Source: Lingula anatina (lineage: Eukaryota; Brachiopoda; Lingulata; Lingulida; Lingulidae). From it: a DNA stretch of 64,000 nucleotides. Under the pieces are notes generated by a model, which ran no database searches, was not told the origin of the DNA, and saw nothing but the letters and a program-made list of their open reading frames with translations. Shown here piece after piece: positions 1 through 37,694 of this stretch (position 1 is its first letter; each line of letters begins with the position of its first letter). The stretch lies in assembly GCF_001039355.2 (NCBI RefSeq), contig NW_019774447.1, forward strand, positions 84,610-148,609. Reading direction: 5' to 3'. The translations under genes were made by a program, and so were the position numbers.

Positions 1-375
1 TTTTTTTGGAGGGTGGACGGCCATGACTGCCATGACATTTGACCAGGAAGGTTGTCAGTCACTTTTCACATAAAGCTGTAAGTAATGTATGTAAAATACC
101 AGTACGAGTTGCAAAGTCGCAAGTGTTTTACCTGGCCTAAACCGTTCTCTGATTGGCTACTATATGAATATGCTGCTCTTGCGATATTTTACTCATATAT
201 GTACTTGTGGTCACATTACCCATGTCTTAGACGAGAGGGAATGAGCGGAAACCCCTGCCAAGAGGGACAACACCTGCCTAACACGTGCCTAATCTGTGAA
301 AGAGGAACTATCCAAGATATTTAAAGATATTCATATTAGCCGCCGGGGCGTGGGAGAAACGGGGTCATTGTGGGG
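1..375 (+). repeat. Dispersed repeat, copy A
   Basis: This segment aligns by eye with 5806-6185 in the same orientation. Shared blocks include GTAAGTAAT, the stretch around GAGTTGCAAA, GCGATATTTTACTC, AACTATCCAAGATATTTA and CGTGGGAGAAAC. The two copies have diverged by substitutions and small indels. No coding potential is conserved between them, so open frames here are not genes. The class is not recognised, and the element may begin before the window. Confidence 0.7.
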
Positions 376-650
376 CTAATTTTCTTGCTTTTGCTGTTAA
401 AAATTCAGTTGGAATGACCTATTTTTACAGTGTTGTTTTTCAGTGAAAACTAACTGAACGGTTTTCAAATTCGGGATTTTATTTTAATTTATGAAGTGAT
501 TTACGGCTTATGAAGTGATTCAAGTCAACTTGATCACTTTTTTGGCAGCTCCTTTTGTTTGCTGGATATTACGAAAAAACTGGCAGACTGTGGATTAAAT
601 TTGGTCATAAAACGCCAGTCTCTAGTATAGTCTCTCCAACAGTTCAATTT

Positions 651-3600
651 CTAACAAGAGATTGAAATAGTAAAGTCTCCATCCATATTTAAAAAACCGC
701 ATACACCTATTGCATACGTCCCACTGGGGAGACTTCCTTGAGGAATCTGGAGCAAAGAGGTACCACCTGAACAGCCGTTTCCGTCGTCATTGAAGTCCAA
801 ACTGTAATCGAAATGGACGTTGCATGTCTGACTTCCACCGGATACAACATCATAAATGAGCGAATCACAGTGAAACACAGACAGCATGGTGTCGTAGTCG
901 GCGGTGTTACATGTGGATATAATGATTTCACTGTTTCCAGGGTAACTGATGTAATATCGCAGTGGGGCCAGATTATCTTCCACATATTGGTAACTGTCGG
1001 AAAAGGTGTAAGCTGTACCATCACACATGACTTTTTGAACATCCGCTGTAAGTAAAAGCCAATATAACCCACCTTAATTCCCAAAATACAGAACATAGTG
1101 CTATCTTATCTTATCAAAGTACTTCCAAGTACTTTACCCTTAAAAAAAAAAAAAAAAAAAACTTGTTTAAGCTTTTCCCTTTAAAATTCGTGAAAGGTTT
1201 GAACCATTATCCAAAAGCACACTTTATGTGTTGGAATATTACTTGATATCCTGTAAATATACGTTGACATATATTGCAAAAGCCCAAGGGTCCAGAATAA
1301 CATACATATCATATACATAATTATAGCTGAAACGCAAACTAATAAAATTAAATAAAAGTTCAGATAGGAAATAGCAGAAGCCATACTCACGACATCGTGT
1401 TGTAAGTGCAGCTAGAAAATAAAAGAGATATATTGAAAAGTTACAATAACAAGAAGTTGCTATATTTGAGTAACATGATTTGTTTTTCTAAGCAGCAAAT
1501 TACACAACTCTACATCAAGTAAATTTTTCCTGTTTTTTTTTATCTTGAACTGTGACATACACGGCATTTGTTGGCAAAATATTTTTTAAAACGCGTCACA
1601 TCAGAGTTTATTGATTTTCAAACTGTTGATAGGGAGTGATAAGCTTATTTTATGCCTAGTTTTATCTTATACTTACGACATGGCGGTACATCTAGGAAGA
1701 AAAAGGGAAAGTAACATTATAAACAGAAAGCACCACTTGAATTTTAATTATTCAAAAACAGTTGTTATGGAAACATTGGCATCGAAGATGCGATGACAAG
1801 TGTGTTTGATTCTTTGATAGGTATAATTTATGCGATTAAAGAAATGGAGCCATTGGGATAAAAGACAGAATAGTGGAAAAAGATTTACATCAAATTACCA
1901 AAAGAAAAAGATATCCAACACTTCTTCTGCAAAGAAAAATTATCTAAAATGTTCGATACATCATGATTTGTATTCATATTCATAACGCTGTCTTATCAAA
2001 AATGCACCGCTGTGCACTTGCTTATTCTCTAGGCTCACTGATTTATCAGATAAGAGGCGAAAGAGTACCTTTATACAACAATTCACTTTTGCTGAGGTAA
2101 CCTTTTGCCTAGCTTCAACCCGAAAACTGGGATGGCCTCTTTGCAACCCCGCAAACGAAATGTGTGCAAATTGTTTGTAAATAATAACTTTTGCTGACTC
2201 GGTACGTCACAATTTCGGGTGATGAATCTTGTTGAATATATGATATATATTTTTTTATCCCTTAGGCCATTTCATTCAATACAGACAACAATTTGTTACA
2301 TTGTTAAAATTATTAGGATAGTGGGGTTATATAATAAAAGTGGCCTTGTTTTGCCAAAATTCGAACAATCGCTATTTCTTGTTGCCTTCTTTTTTTGCTA
2401 TGAATGGGACCTTGAAAGTTTGTGGTACACTGGAATGGAGGAGACATAAAATTGACTTTTGCTGAGGTAACCTCTTGAATTATCTCAGCTTCAGGTTGAA
2501 CTTAGCCAAATGGTGACCAAAAGAAAAAGCCTATTTCCACTTTGTTCCATGATCATGGATTTTCAAGGTATGTGAAAAGAGCGCACATTTATTTATTTAT
2601 TTATAAATATACCTCTGTGCCAATAAAACAATGTTTGGTAGTGTCAGAGAAATCAGAAACACTAGAAAGCAATATCACATGTCAGAATGCCAGCGTCAAA
2701 CAATCCTTCGTGCTTTCTAATTTCAATGTAAATTTTTGGTAAACATTGGTTAAGTTCAGATATCTCAAACGCCTCAAAAAAATAGTTTTGAAACACAAAT
2801 TATGCCTCTAATTTCCAAAATAGTTCATGATTTAAGCAAAAATGCACTATATCCTTACCCTTCAAAGAGGGCCATGTGGAAGACAAGTGCACGCTTAGCA
2901 TGCTTTACACCTTTTAAATTAGGTTCATTATTTTTATCATTATCATGATTATTATTATCACAATAAATTTTTTTTGGGGGGGAGGGGGCTCTAAAAGACT
3001 TTATCTTAAGATCACTTATATTTATATAAGTATTTTAAATAAAAAGGGCGAAAAACTAATACGCAAAATGAAGACATTTATAGTGTTTATAACGTATCAA
3101 ATCCCTTAAAGATAAAGCAGAAGCAGAAGCAGAATTATAAGCTTCTGTGTAAAAATTGTATAAAATGCACGTTTTTTTTTCACAAACGCTGAGTTGCGAT
3201 TCACTTATCATTATGCAATGAAATTTATAACAGCAGTTCTCACCTGGAACGCAGTTTTGGGAGTCTGGTTCAGAAGGGTCCATCATGTATCCTTCATCAC
3301 ACACACATGACCATTTATTTGGACAAGGTAAGGCTTTACCTTCTTCATTGGTCGTATTCTTGCAGTGTGTCATGTTGTTTTGTTCTGTCTTGCAACATCT
3401 CGAGTTATCCCCGCACACAGGTTGACTCTTGCGAGTTGCTGTAAAATAAGTTGGTCAATGAATGGTTTCATTCTAGAAAATGGTAACAATGTTAATTGGA
3501 ATATTTAGCTTTGTAAAACGTAAACTAAATACTATGAATTATTCATGTTTATAAGAATAGAAGGCCAAGTCGTAGTCGAATAATAGTATTATGTTTATGA

Positions 3601-3894
3601 AACAGAGACTTATATAATGTTTGTCTTTCTAAACATAAACGAAAAAAAAATTCTTTTCACTGTGTAAACTTGTAAAGTACCATTTAAAAATATTTTAAAG
3701 GTTTTTATACCTTATTGTTAGCGTTCATGGTGCATTTGTTTTTTAAATTTTGAAATCAGTCGTGAAAATTCAAAACTGCCATTTTGAAATTTAAAAAGGA
3801 GTTGACACTTACCTATAAAAGCACCATCAACTGCATACGCACATAGTGACAAAATGGACAAAAGAACAAAAAGCACCGGGCTGGTCATCTTCAT
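651..3894 (-). CDS. Small secreted cysteine-rich protein with EGF-like motif (4 exons)
   Basis: Coding exons are 3813-3894, 3244-3438, 1391-1411 and 651-1045. All junctions are phase 1 with GT-AG sites and give 230 residues ending in TAG. Residues 1-27 form a signal peptide (MKMTSP followed by a hydrophobic core ending CAYAVDG). Exon 2 is cysteine-rich and ends with an EGF-like C-x-C-x2-GY-x-C pattern. Exon 4 encodes a beta-rich domain whose end (LPSGTYAIGVCGF, then GDFTISISC) resembles the PPC (bacterial pre-peptidase C-terminal) beta-sandwich; that resemblance is from memory and uncertain. An in-frame ATG lies upstream at 4032, but the TATA box at 3979-3989 places transcription start near 3950, so 3894 was chosen. 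The product is probably an extracellular protein; no enzyme motif is seen and the function is unknown. Confidence 0.8.
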
Positions 3895-3978
3895 GTTTAG
3901 TTCTGAAGCTGCTTCTGGAAAATTGCTGATGAAGTCAGTAAGAATGTGGATCCCTTGAAGGGCTAGAGCAGACTGAGC

Positions 3979-3989
3979 CTTATATAGGT
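3979..3989 (-). promoter_or_regulatory. TATA box of the secreted-protein gene
   Basis: On the minus strand the sequence reads CCTATATAAGG, a strong TATA match about 90 bases upstream of the chosen ATG at 3894. This predicts a transcription start near 3950 and a 5' UTR of about 55 bases. Confidence 0.6.
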
Positions 3990-4560
3990 TATTCCCAATG
4001 TTTGCCATTACTGTTTTAGAGATTTTAACCAATCATATACTCGGAAAATGACATTACATAAGGATATGTCTTTTGTCCTCTGTACTTCTAGACACAGTAA
4101 GTGTTAGTTGATAATATTGGAACTATTTTACATATAATCCTTCCTGGCCTAACAGATGGTTACACAAGTGCTTTGGAGTATCTTTTTCTTTCTTTCTCTC
4201 CAATATTTAGTGCCATTACAAAAAGAGGAATGTTTTAAAGGAAGATATTGGTTTATAAGATTGGAGAAAGAATATTCTTTTAAACTTATCTCTTGAAATA
4301 ATTGGTTTTAAATTAACCAAGATATGGTGTTAAGGGTGTTCTAAAGTCTTGGTAAATATGATTCGATGCGAGATATTTTGCCATTTCAAGGTAGAGTCAA
4401 AGTTTGCCTTTATGACCTTCTACAGGCTTTAGAAATAGATATAGTTCAAAGGATTTTAAGTAAAGCATCTTCACAAGTACACACAAAAACAAACACTCTA
4501 GTATCTTCACGAAACACTTCAGGGGGCTTTACTTTAAACGATGGACTTATTGATTATTAA

Positions 4561-4634
4561 GGCTTCGTTCACATGCAATGTCTATTTTCTATTTTCTATT
4601 TTCGGTATGTCTTATGATCACGGTCTGTGCACTN
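4561..4634 (+). mobile_element. Truncated copy of palindromic Harbinger-like MITE
   Basis: The first bases (GGCTTCGTTCACATG) and the block TCTTATGATCACGGTCTGTGC match the left arm of the element at 32028-32285. The flanking trinucleotide is TAA at 4558-4560, fitting a TWA target duplication. Similarity stops at the ambiguous base at 4634, so the copy is truncated or damaged by the assembly. Confidence 0.55.
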
Positions 4635-4761
4635 AGTACTATAAGTCCTATCCGTGTCAGTCTTAGACCCCGTACTTGTAGTAAAGGCTGATCGCTGCCT
4701 ACTCATTCCCACAGCTGCCCTCCCATGTGCCAGGATCTCCAACCTCCCCTAATACTTAATT

Positions 4762-4890
4762 CAGGGGTGGATTGAGGCTGTCTGCTGGGTCTTCCGGAAG
4801 GCGGGCAGATTTTCAAGTTTACATTGACGGGTGTCTAATTTTTTCTGTCGATAGACGATCAAAAAGTGAGAATAGATCAACAGATATTTT
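4762..4890 (+). mobile_element. MITE with CAGGGG terminus, copy 1 (partial)
   Basis: Begins CAGGGGTGGATT and shares TCTGCTGGGTCTTCCGGAAG, then AAGTTTACATTGACGGGT and GATCAACAGATAT, with copies at 20342-20498 and 58242-58409. The right terminus is not recognisable here. Confidence 0.6.
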
Positions 4891-5805
4891 ACTTTACATT
4901 TAAAAGTTGACAAACATTCCAGAAAAAGTACAATTGTAGAAAGACAGTAGCAGCTCAAATGGAGATCTTTCAAACTGCGGCCATTTCGCTTAACAGGGGA
5001 AAAATAATTTGCTTTGGGGTGAAACGAATTGAAGAAATTCAGGAAAGAAGTTCTCGACATTCTACTGGCATTTTATCTGGCGCCTCGTATATGAATTCCT
5101 ATAGATGTGCCGTCGGTTTACCAAGTACCTTCATAAAGTTGAAATATCAAATGATTTTTCAAAGGAAAACTTTGTTTTATGTAGGACTTTGTAGTGCTTA
5201 GTGACTACCAGTATGTTTTGCAGACATTTCCAGACAGAAGGTCTTTAATTCACACTAAGCTGTTTGGCTTGGTTTATCATTATCAGAGATAGAAATGTTT
5301 CAAGTTGAAATAAAGGAGTAAGTGTAAAAATTTCTCGGCGACATTCTACGTTACTTGTCTCCTGTATTATCACCACAGCAATCTTATCTAACTTTCCACA
5401 CCGCTGTTCGGTGTCTTGGCCGATCCGGACCGACCAAATTACATGTATATTTGACATGTTTTTGTTGACAACCAAATTGAGAATTGTAAATCTACAGCAT
5501 TTGACTGTCGATACCCAGCTTTTCAGATGTTCAGTTCTGTATACTTTAATCTTTAAAGTTTATAGTGCACTACAGGTGCGGATCCAGGATTATTTGAAAA
5601 GGGGATCCTCCCCTAACCCCCACCCACCACCCCCGGTTGGCATGGACCGCTGAAGGGTAAAAGTTTTGGTATTTCAGAGGGCGAACGGTGCCATTTGGTA
5701 CGGTTAAGTACAAAATCAGCTAGTCAAAATTCTTCTTCTAAGAGGGGAATATTGGTGTGATTTTTTTCACAAACCGAAGTGGGGTTTCTTTCTTTTCTTT
5801 CTTTT

Positions 5806-6185
5806 TTTTTTTTGAAGGTGTGCAGGGGTCAGAGATGACATTGGTGATGAAATTTGACGAGAAAGGTTGGACATGTAAGTCACTTTCCAGACATACAGTA
5901 GATGTAAGTAATTTAGGTAAAATACTGTACGATCGAGTTGCAAACCCGCAAGTGATTTATCTGGCTCAAACCATTGTGGTTGGCTACTACATGCATATAT
6001 GCTGCCCTTGCGATATTTTACTCCTACATGTACTTGCAATCACATCACGAGGAAGAACCATTGCGAACACTTGTCTGAGACGCAGTTTTTTTGTAAGTCT
6101 GTGAGAGAGAAACTATCCAAGATATTTATAGAATTTCATATTAGTCGCCGGGCGTGGGAGAAACATGGTCATCTTGGGGGCCATT
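5806..6185 (+). repeat. Dispersed repeat, copy B
   Basis: Diverged direct copy of 1-375, ending in the same CGTGGGAGAAAC block. It is preceded by a T-rich tract in both places. Neither copy shows clear terminal inverted repeats, so an old non-autonomous element or an ancient segmental duplication are both possible. Confidence 0.7.
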
Positions 6186-6697
6186 TGTGATCATTTTTAA
6201 AAAATCTATGAATACTATACATATAGGCCTAATATTAGGGGCCGGGCCTACATCACAATATAAGACATAGGCCTATATAAACATTTATACCAGATGGGCC
6301 TGTAACGCATAAGAAATATTTTACACGCAAATGTCAAAGAAATATTTCAACAGTGAAAGATTCCTAAAAAATATAAATAAATAAATACATGTACCATACT
6401 GCAGAACAATACTTCTTACCAGATGACAATTATATGTGGGGATATTAAAAAATATTTCTTATGCGTGGGTATTAACTTGACCAAATATAAAGATAAGTTT
6501 TTTTTTCACTCATATACAAACAGGCATGTGAGTCTGTCTTAAGTTTATCTTTTTTTAAAGACAACAGGAATTTGTGTTCGTTCTTAGCCCTCGTCCATGA
6601 TAACTTTATGCATTTCCCCAAAATCCACCAAAACACTATACGAGCTTGTCTTGGCTTATGAAGAGTAATATAAAGGAGGCAGGAAACTGCCAGACAG

Positions 6698-6725
6698 TTG
6701 GCGGGAGAAACAAATATGGCGGCAG
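6698..6725 (+). promoter_or_regulatory. E2F-like site and candidate 5' UTR exon end for FANCD2
   Basis: TTGGCGGGAGAAA at 6698-6710 resembles the E2F consensus TTTSGCGGGAAA. It is followed by ATGGCGGCAG and a donor-like GTAGGT at 6726. Splicing to the acceptor at 7542 (TTTCCCAG) would give a short upstream ORF that stops after nine codons, so this is best read as an untranslated first exon. E2F control of FANCD2 is expected in S phase; the exon itself is inference. Confidence 0.4.
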
Positions 6726-7609
6726 GTAGGTCACCCACATCCGTATGGTCAATATGTGTCTGTATAGAGTAACACTGGCCAGATTAACTTAAAACACACA
6801 CGTCTGTGTGTGTGTGTGTGTGGGGGGGGCTAAAACATGCTAATACATTTTCGCCAGCTCGTGTTTGTTTGTGTCTACATCACGTCCAAGTTATTAGCTG
6901 TTTAGTTTAGTTTACCGTACAAACATGTACTTACATTTTTTGAAGTCAAGAATTCATGCGTTTATTTGCCACTGATGGCAGTCAGAGTGACTGCTTATGC
7001 AGGAAAAAATATACGTATAAAGACATTACATCATGTATTAGTACATATATATTTGTACAGATAAAATTTCTCAAATACATGTATCTTTGCTTTAAGAAAA
7101 TCAATGATCATGATTTCAGTCAGCCTGTAATGGGTTTTTAAGTAGTATTTTTTATTTTGCTGACATAAGGTATTTTATGGAAACCTGTAGGCACTATCAG
7201 TAAATAGCATTAATGATCAAGACAGATTATAATTTGACTCTTCTCTTATTGAGTTGTAAACTTTAAAATAGATGCCTATAAAAATATTGCACCAGTTTCA
7301 GAGATTGACAATTTGATAACATGGCTGTTACAGAAGAGGGTCATCTAAATGCTTGACGTGGTCAGTTAATTTTGATTGGTACAATGGGGCTTGAGAAAGT
7401 TACCTAACCCCCCTCCCTCTATAATTAGTTTAATAATGTGTTAGGCTATGTCTGGTACAGTATACAGTAGATTACTATGAGGCTTGGTATGAAAAGGGCT
7501 TAAATTTTTTGTTTGTAATCCACCTTTGACTTCGTTTCCCAGGTTTCGTGACACCTTTATAATCTACTGAAAGAAAAGGAGTGTTATTTACATAGACATT
7601 GCAGTTAAC

Positions 7610-33255
<25,646 letters not shown>

Positions 33256-34860
33256 CCACTCTTTCTGTCACACAGACTGAGAGCCATTTTTTGTGCATGA
33301 TTTCCTTACTGTTTTTCAATTGCAAAATCTCATAAAGAGATTAAACCGGTGCTAAATTTGATCCATCTCACTTCTGTGGCATGAAGTTTTGTTCCTAACT
33401 GTCACATTATTGCAACAAATGGTTTACTTCCCAAAGTTACTCTAAAAGTTTTCTCAGTTAAATAAAAGTCCTGGATGCTGCCTAAAAGTGACAGTCAATT
33501 CTTTCATTGGTTAGAACCTTGGTATTTATGTTATAGCATTTGCATATCAAGATTTCATACTTTGGAAGAATGCATGAATTTTTGGGGGCTATTGAGATCT
33601 TATTGTAAAAAAAAAAAAAAAAAAAAAAGAAAACAATTAGGGGTACACGTGCAGGTGCTCACGCTTATTTCCAGTGTAGTTCTTAGCAAAAAATATTTAC
33701 CTTTACAGTTGAAGAAAGAATACTGCTTCAAAATGGGAAGGTTTATTGGACTGTATCTAGTACACTACAATATGCTATTCATACATGATGAAAAGTTAGC
33801 AAACTTCAAAGTAGATTACTACGTGGACATTTCTAATAAATACTTAAAAGAATATTACAGTAGGTACATGTAGTAAATAAAAATGTATATATTAGCTTGA
33901 TTCTTGTTTAAAAATCAAAACATGGAAAATGACATTTGCTCATTTTCTAAATGACTTCACAGCTTTTATAACTTTTGCTTTTTAAAGTTTGGATAAGTCC
34001 AAAAATATGTAACAAATAAAATCATAGCAATACACATTTGTTTTGTTTAAAATGTTTGTTGAAATAGATAATTAAACAATTGGTGAACACTAAATCTTAA
34101 AAAGAAAAAAGATTCAATCTATTTGTAAAATCCAAAATGACTCTTTAGTGATATAAATGAAAACAAAGTAAATAGATACCATTAGCTACGAATATACAGT
34201 GCCTCCTTTTGCCTTATGTTATGTTCATGATTCTGAAGGATCTACAGGACCTGGTACATTATTGTACTGCGGGACGCATCAGCCACAGCGCAAACTACTG
34301 TACTAAATTTGATGATAATAATGTAAAATAATAATGTTAATTTTGCTACCAGTAGTTTAAACAAAAGGGTGTGTCTATATTACCCTTCATTTTGGCCACT
34401 TCACAACGATCCTTCTGCATCGACAGGAGGTCAGAGCCATGTTCTGGGATTAAGTTAAAAAATGCACTTTAGAGCATTCTTCAGTGTACTGATATCTCAA
34501 TTATTCCTCTCGCTTGACTCTGTTCATTCTTAACCAGGTATAGGGTACTACGAGTAGTACACGTATGTCACTGGGAAGGTTCAAAATGGAGGCCTAGGTG
34601 GTACAGGTACATGTACTGTACATATATATGGCATAGTGTTCTGTGGTGCAAGCACTACATATACATTAAAATTTGCATAGCAGCACATGTATTTACTGTT
34701 CAAAATAATGCTGATATTTTTTCTGCAAAGATGAGCTATTTCTGTCGTTCAATATTACTATGTATGGATAAAATAAAAATGGACCACATAGGATGCTTAA
34801 ATCCGAAATTCAAAAACAATATCCGCCTTGTCGCACGTGTAGTTGTTTACATTTATTTAC
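33256..34860. other. FANCD2 3' UTR and intergenic spacer
   Basis: Apart from the poly(A) signal, this holds AT-rich DNA with an A tract near 33607-33628 and repeated ACATGTAC words. A 132-codon open frame at 33475-33873 has no splice or start support and is interrupted by the poly-A tract. No gene was seen. Confidence 0.5.
33461..33466 (+). terminator. Poly(A) signal of FANCD2
   Basis: AATAAA lies 206 bases after the stop codon at 33253-33255 and is the first canonical signal downstream. It implies a 3' UTR of roughly 230 bases. Confidence 0.6.
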
Positions 34861-34862
34861 TG

Positions 34863-34918
34863 CCAATCAGAAATAGAGGAAAAGTAGGTCATCGCTGCGG
34901 GATGAACTTGGCGGGAAC
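34863..34918 (+). promoter_or_regulatory. CCAAT box and E2F-like site
   Basis: CCAAT at 34863-34867 and TTGGCGGGAAC at 34908-34918 stand about 45 bases apart, upstream of a likely untranslated first exon that ends at 35010 (TTTTTTCAG|GTGAGTATT). CCAAT with E2F is typical of S-phase genes. A similar E2F-like site precedes FANCD2. Confidence 0.5.
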
Positions 34919-35623
34919 ATACGTCAACAGTTAGTCATTCATCGGTCAGTTGCAGATGTCCGGCCGTTATCCGTATAAGTGTGGATGGGGAGTTTAGAAT
35001 CTTTTTTCAGGTGAGTATTAAACTAGATTGCGTATAATGGAGTTAGATAAATTAAGATGTTTGTTATATGGCTTGTGATTGCAGTGAAAACTGGTAGCCG
35101 GCTCCCGGGGAAAGAGGTCACGCACAATGTCAACAAAACAAAAGAATTCCACAGATTGCTTCCATCAAGAGTAACTTTTCAGAAGCTTTTGATGGTTTCA
35201 TTTTATATAGGCAGGTCGACAATCTCATCTTGTCATTTATTTAATGCGCACTTCTGTTTCGCGAGCAGGTATACGTTCTTAATGTTTTGGACACCAACCA
35301 ACCCCATTTCATTCGTTTACTTCCCCCTTCTGTCCATCATGTTTTTTTTTTCTGCTGATCTCATTTATTAATGTAGTTTTTTTCTTCTGATTTCCCCATG
35401 TCTTTACTTGCAAACAGCCCACAACTAACTGTTCAGTCGAGCATTTTTTTTTTTATTTAATTACGTTTTCTTGTCATCCATTTGTACTTTTTTTAATTGT
35501 TATATACAGTAATTGCATTAGAAGCAATTGTCATGCAGCAAACATGCAGCCAACAATGTTTACACGCAATTTCAAAAGATTATTATTATTATAAGCTACA
35601 TGTGTTCTTCAGTACAGCAAGTC

Positions 35624-37479
35624 ATGGTGCTGACCAGATCAGAGTACAGACATGTCTACCCCTCAGACAAGGGTCCCAGGGGGAAGAGAACTGCCAGAAA
35701 TCCCGCCAACACAGGTGGAAAGACCTCCAGGAGAGGTAAAGATGGTAGAGACTTTTCACGAGTTGATGGTGGATTTAGTGGTGCTAGTAAAAGCCCCAGG
35801 AGTTCAAGAACCCAGTTTTTACGATCCACACCCAACAAGTGTGCTTTGCAGGATGACACAAGTAAGGCAAAGTTATGGTTTATAGTTTCTTCATCTGACA
35901 GTTGAACTCCAAAGTTTCCTTTCTATTATTTCATTGCATAGAGTTTGCTGTAAGGCCAGTGAAAAAGTCAGTTAAATGTGTTTGTTAATTCAGAAATAAT
36001 CTAGAGGCATAGTTTTGTGTTGCATTTACATCATTTGCATTAATTTATTACAAAGAGCAGACCTGCTATGAAATTCTTCCAATTATATTTCCACTTTAAT
36101 TTTATTCCATAGAAGAGCAAACTACAGAATCAGTACCAGAAATCCAAGAGACTGATGACAAAACCAGCCTCAGAAACTGCAAGAGACAATCAGAGCCAGA
36201 AATGGAGTTTGCTTTCCAAACCCCTCCATATAAGACATGTAAACTGTCTCCCTCTGGTGGCAGTTTGGCTCAGGCAAGCAGAGCATTGTTTGGCACAACT
36301 GAAGATGGCACTGCAAGACAAGACAATAGCCCCTTTAAACCTCTGCCATTACTTGATGTAGATTTAAGTCCAAGCAGTTCAGTACATGGCAACCCCCACA
36401 TGTCAACAAGTAATACTCATTTTACAGGACAGAGTGCTACATGTTTTTCTCCAGCAAAATCAGATGATGGAATTTCTTGCAACTTTGACTTGAGTCCAAA
36501 TCGGGGCACAAAAGTTAAATTTGACACTCAGCGCCAGTGGAGTTTTTCCTCAGACACTTTCCTAGAGGAAACTGTTCACTGTTGTTTTGACTCTGACCCT
36601 GAAGATATCACTGTGTCCCAGTCTAAGACACTCAGTTTTTGCAGTGATGATTGTGATGATAACCGGATGAAGTCTCCATTGTTTTTCGGTACACAAGATG
36701 GCTCCTTGGCTCTGATTGACTGTAAAACACCAACAAAAGGCCCTGGGTCAGGTGTAAAAAAAGCTCGCGCTGAGTTCAAACGCCTCTTGGATCCATCACT
36801 CAATGCTCAAGCAGACACACATGACATTGTTAACACAGAAACAGCTTCAGAGAAATTAAAGAAAACTTTCTCAACGAAGGCGCCCATTTCCTCCAGAAGA
36901 ACAAAGTGCACCATATCCAGTCCCGAGGGAATTAGAGTAAAACAAGAACAGAGTTCTGGTCTGCAAGCAGAACCAAATGGGAAAAAAATTATGCCTTTAA
37001 ATCTTGACATAGTTCCAGAACAAAAAGAGACACGTAGTGAGTTTTCATGCATCTTGGAAGGCAACTACCCTTTTAGACCATTCAACAGTGTGGTTGTGAA
37101 CCAGGAGAGAGAAGTCAATGTGACTAGTCTTGGTGGAAACCGAACATCCTCGGGTGAAATGAAATTGAGAAATAGATTTATCACGAAGACCCCTCTGTCT
37201 GAGGGACTGTTGACGTGTGATGAATCGGTTATCGGTTCTCTCGGTTCTTTCGGCAGTGTTTCTCCACAATGTGACCTAGATAAAAAAAATCAATTAAACA
37301 ATCAGAAGACAGTTAAAACAGTTGGAAGTCTCTTTGGTGTTGGTAACGTGAAAGAAGAAGCTGACTCTTCTGACGTAGGGAAAGTTGGACAAACCTCAAA
37401 AGAAATGTGGAAAATTGTTCCAAAAACAGAGAATAGAACTAAAGGGGCAACAGTTTTACTTGTAAAGGTGGTAAAGTGA
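35624..37479 (+). CDS. Unrecognised Ser/Thr-Pro-rich, probably cell-cycle protein
   Basis: Coding exons 35624-35861 and 36113-37479 join in phase 1 (A|AA) to give 534 residues. Translation starts at ATG 35624 shortly after an acceptor at 35612; an untranslated exon ending at 35010 probably precedes it. The protein is basic at the N-terminus and then acidic and low in structure. It has many S/T-P sites (STPNK, TPPYK, LSPSGG, SPFKP, SPAKS, KSPLF, KTPTK, SSPEG, KTPLS) and an RALFG motif resembling RxLF cyclin-docking sites. With E2F/CCAAT promoter elements this suggests a CDK-regulated replication, mitosis or repair factor. The true C-terminus may be longer: a coding-looking frame continues to 37694 after a one-base shift near 37440. 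The family is not recognised. Confidence 0.8.
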
Positions 37480-37694
37480 AAGATGATAATTCCCTGTGTT
37501 CTGGAGATATAGTAGTAAGAATATCTCAAGGTCACATGCCTTTTCTCTTGAGGCCACGTATTGGCCCTTGTATACATCCTAAGCTCCATTTTTTGAAAAA
37601 TTTCCCTGAGACTCTGGGATCTGCTTTGTCTTTGAAGTCTGATTTGCTAAACAGATTGGTGCATAGCAGGCCTCCTTCAGGTGTGTATATGTAG
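37443..37694 (+). pseudogene. Likely out-of-frame C-terminus of the preceding gene
   Basis: In the -1 frame relative to the upstream exon, an open frame reads through GDIVVRISQGHMPFLL, IHPKLHFLKNFPE and LLNRLVHSRPPSGVYM before TAG. Its composition looks like protein, and it begins exactly where the main frame ends. A missing base near the GGGG at 37444-37447 would join the two. It could be a sequencing error, an allele-specific frameshift or coincidence. Confidence 0.45.

Noticed and set aside
3895-4032. Upstream in-frame ATG for the secreted protein
   Set aside because: The TATA box lies inside this extension, and the signal peptide would be internal.
33475-33873. 132-codon frame after FANCD2
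   Set aside because: It starts in the 3' UTR beyond the poly(A) signal and includes a lysine run from a poly-A tract.
36202-36560. p21/p27-type CDK inhibitor identity for the Ser/Thr-Pro-rich gene
   Set aside because: RALFG and QRQWSF recall the inhibitor domain, but they are about 80 residues apart instead of about 30 and the intervening helix is missing.
37440-37480. Programmed -1 ribosomal frameshift
   Set aside because: No in-phase X-XXY-YYZ slippery heptamer is present; a missing base is simpler.
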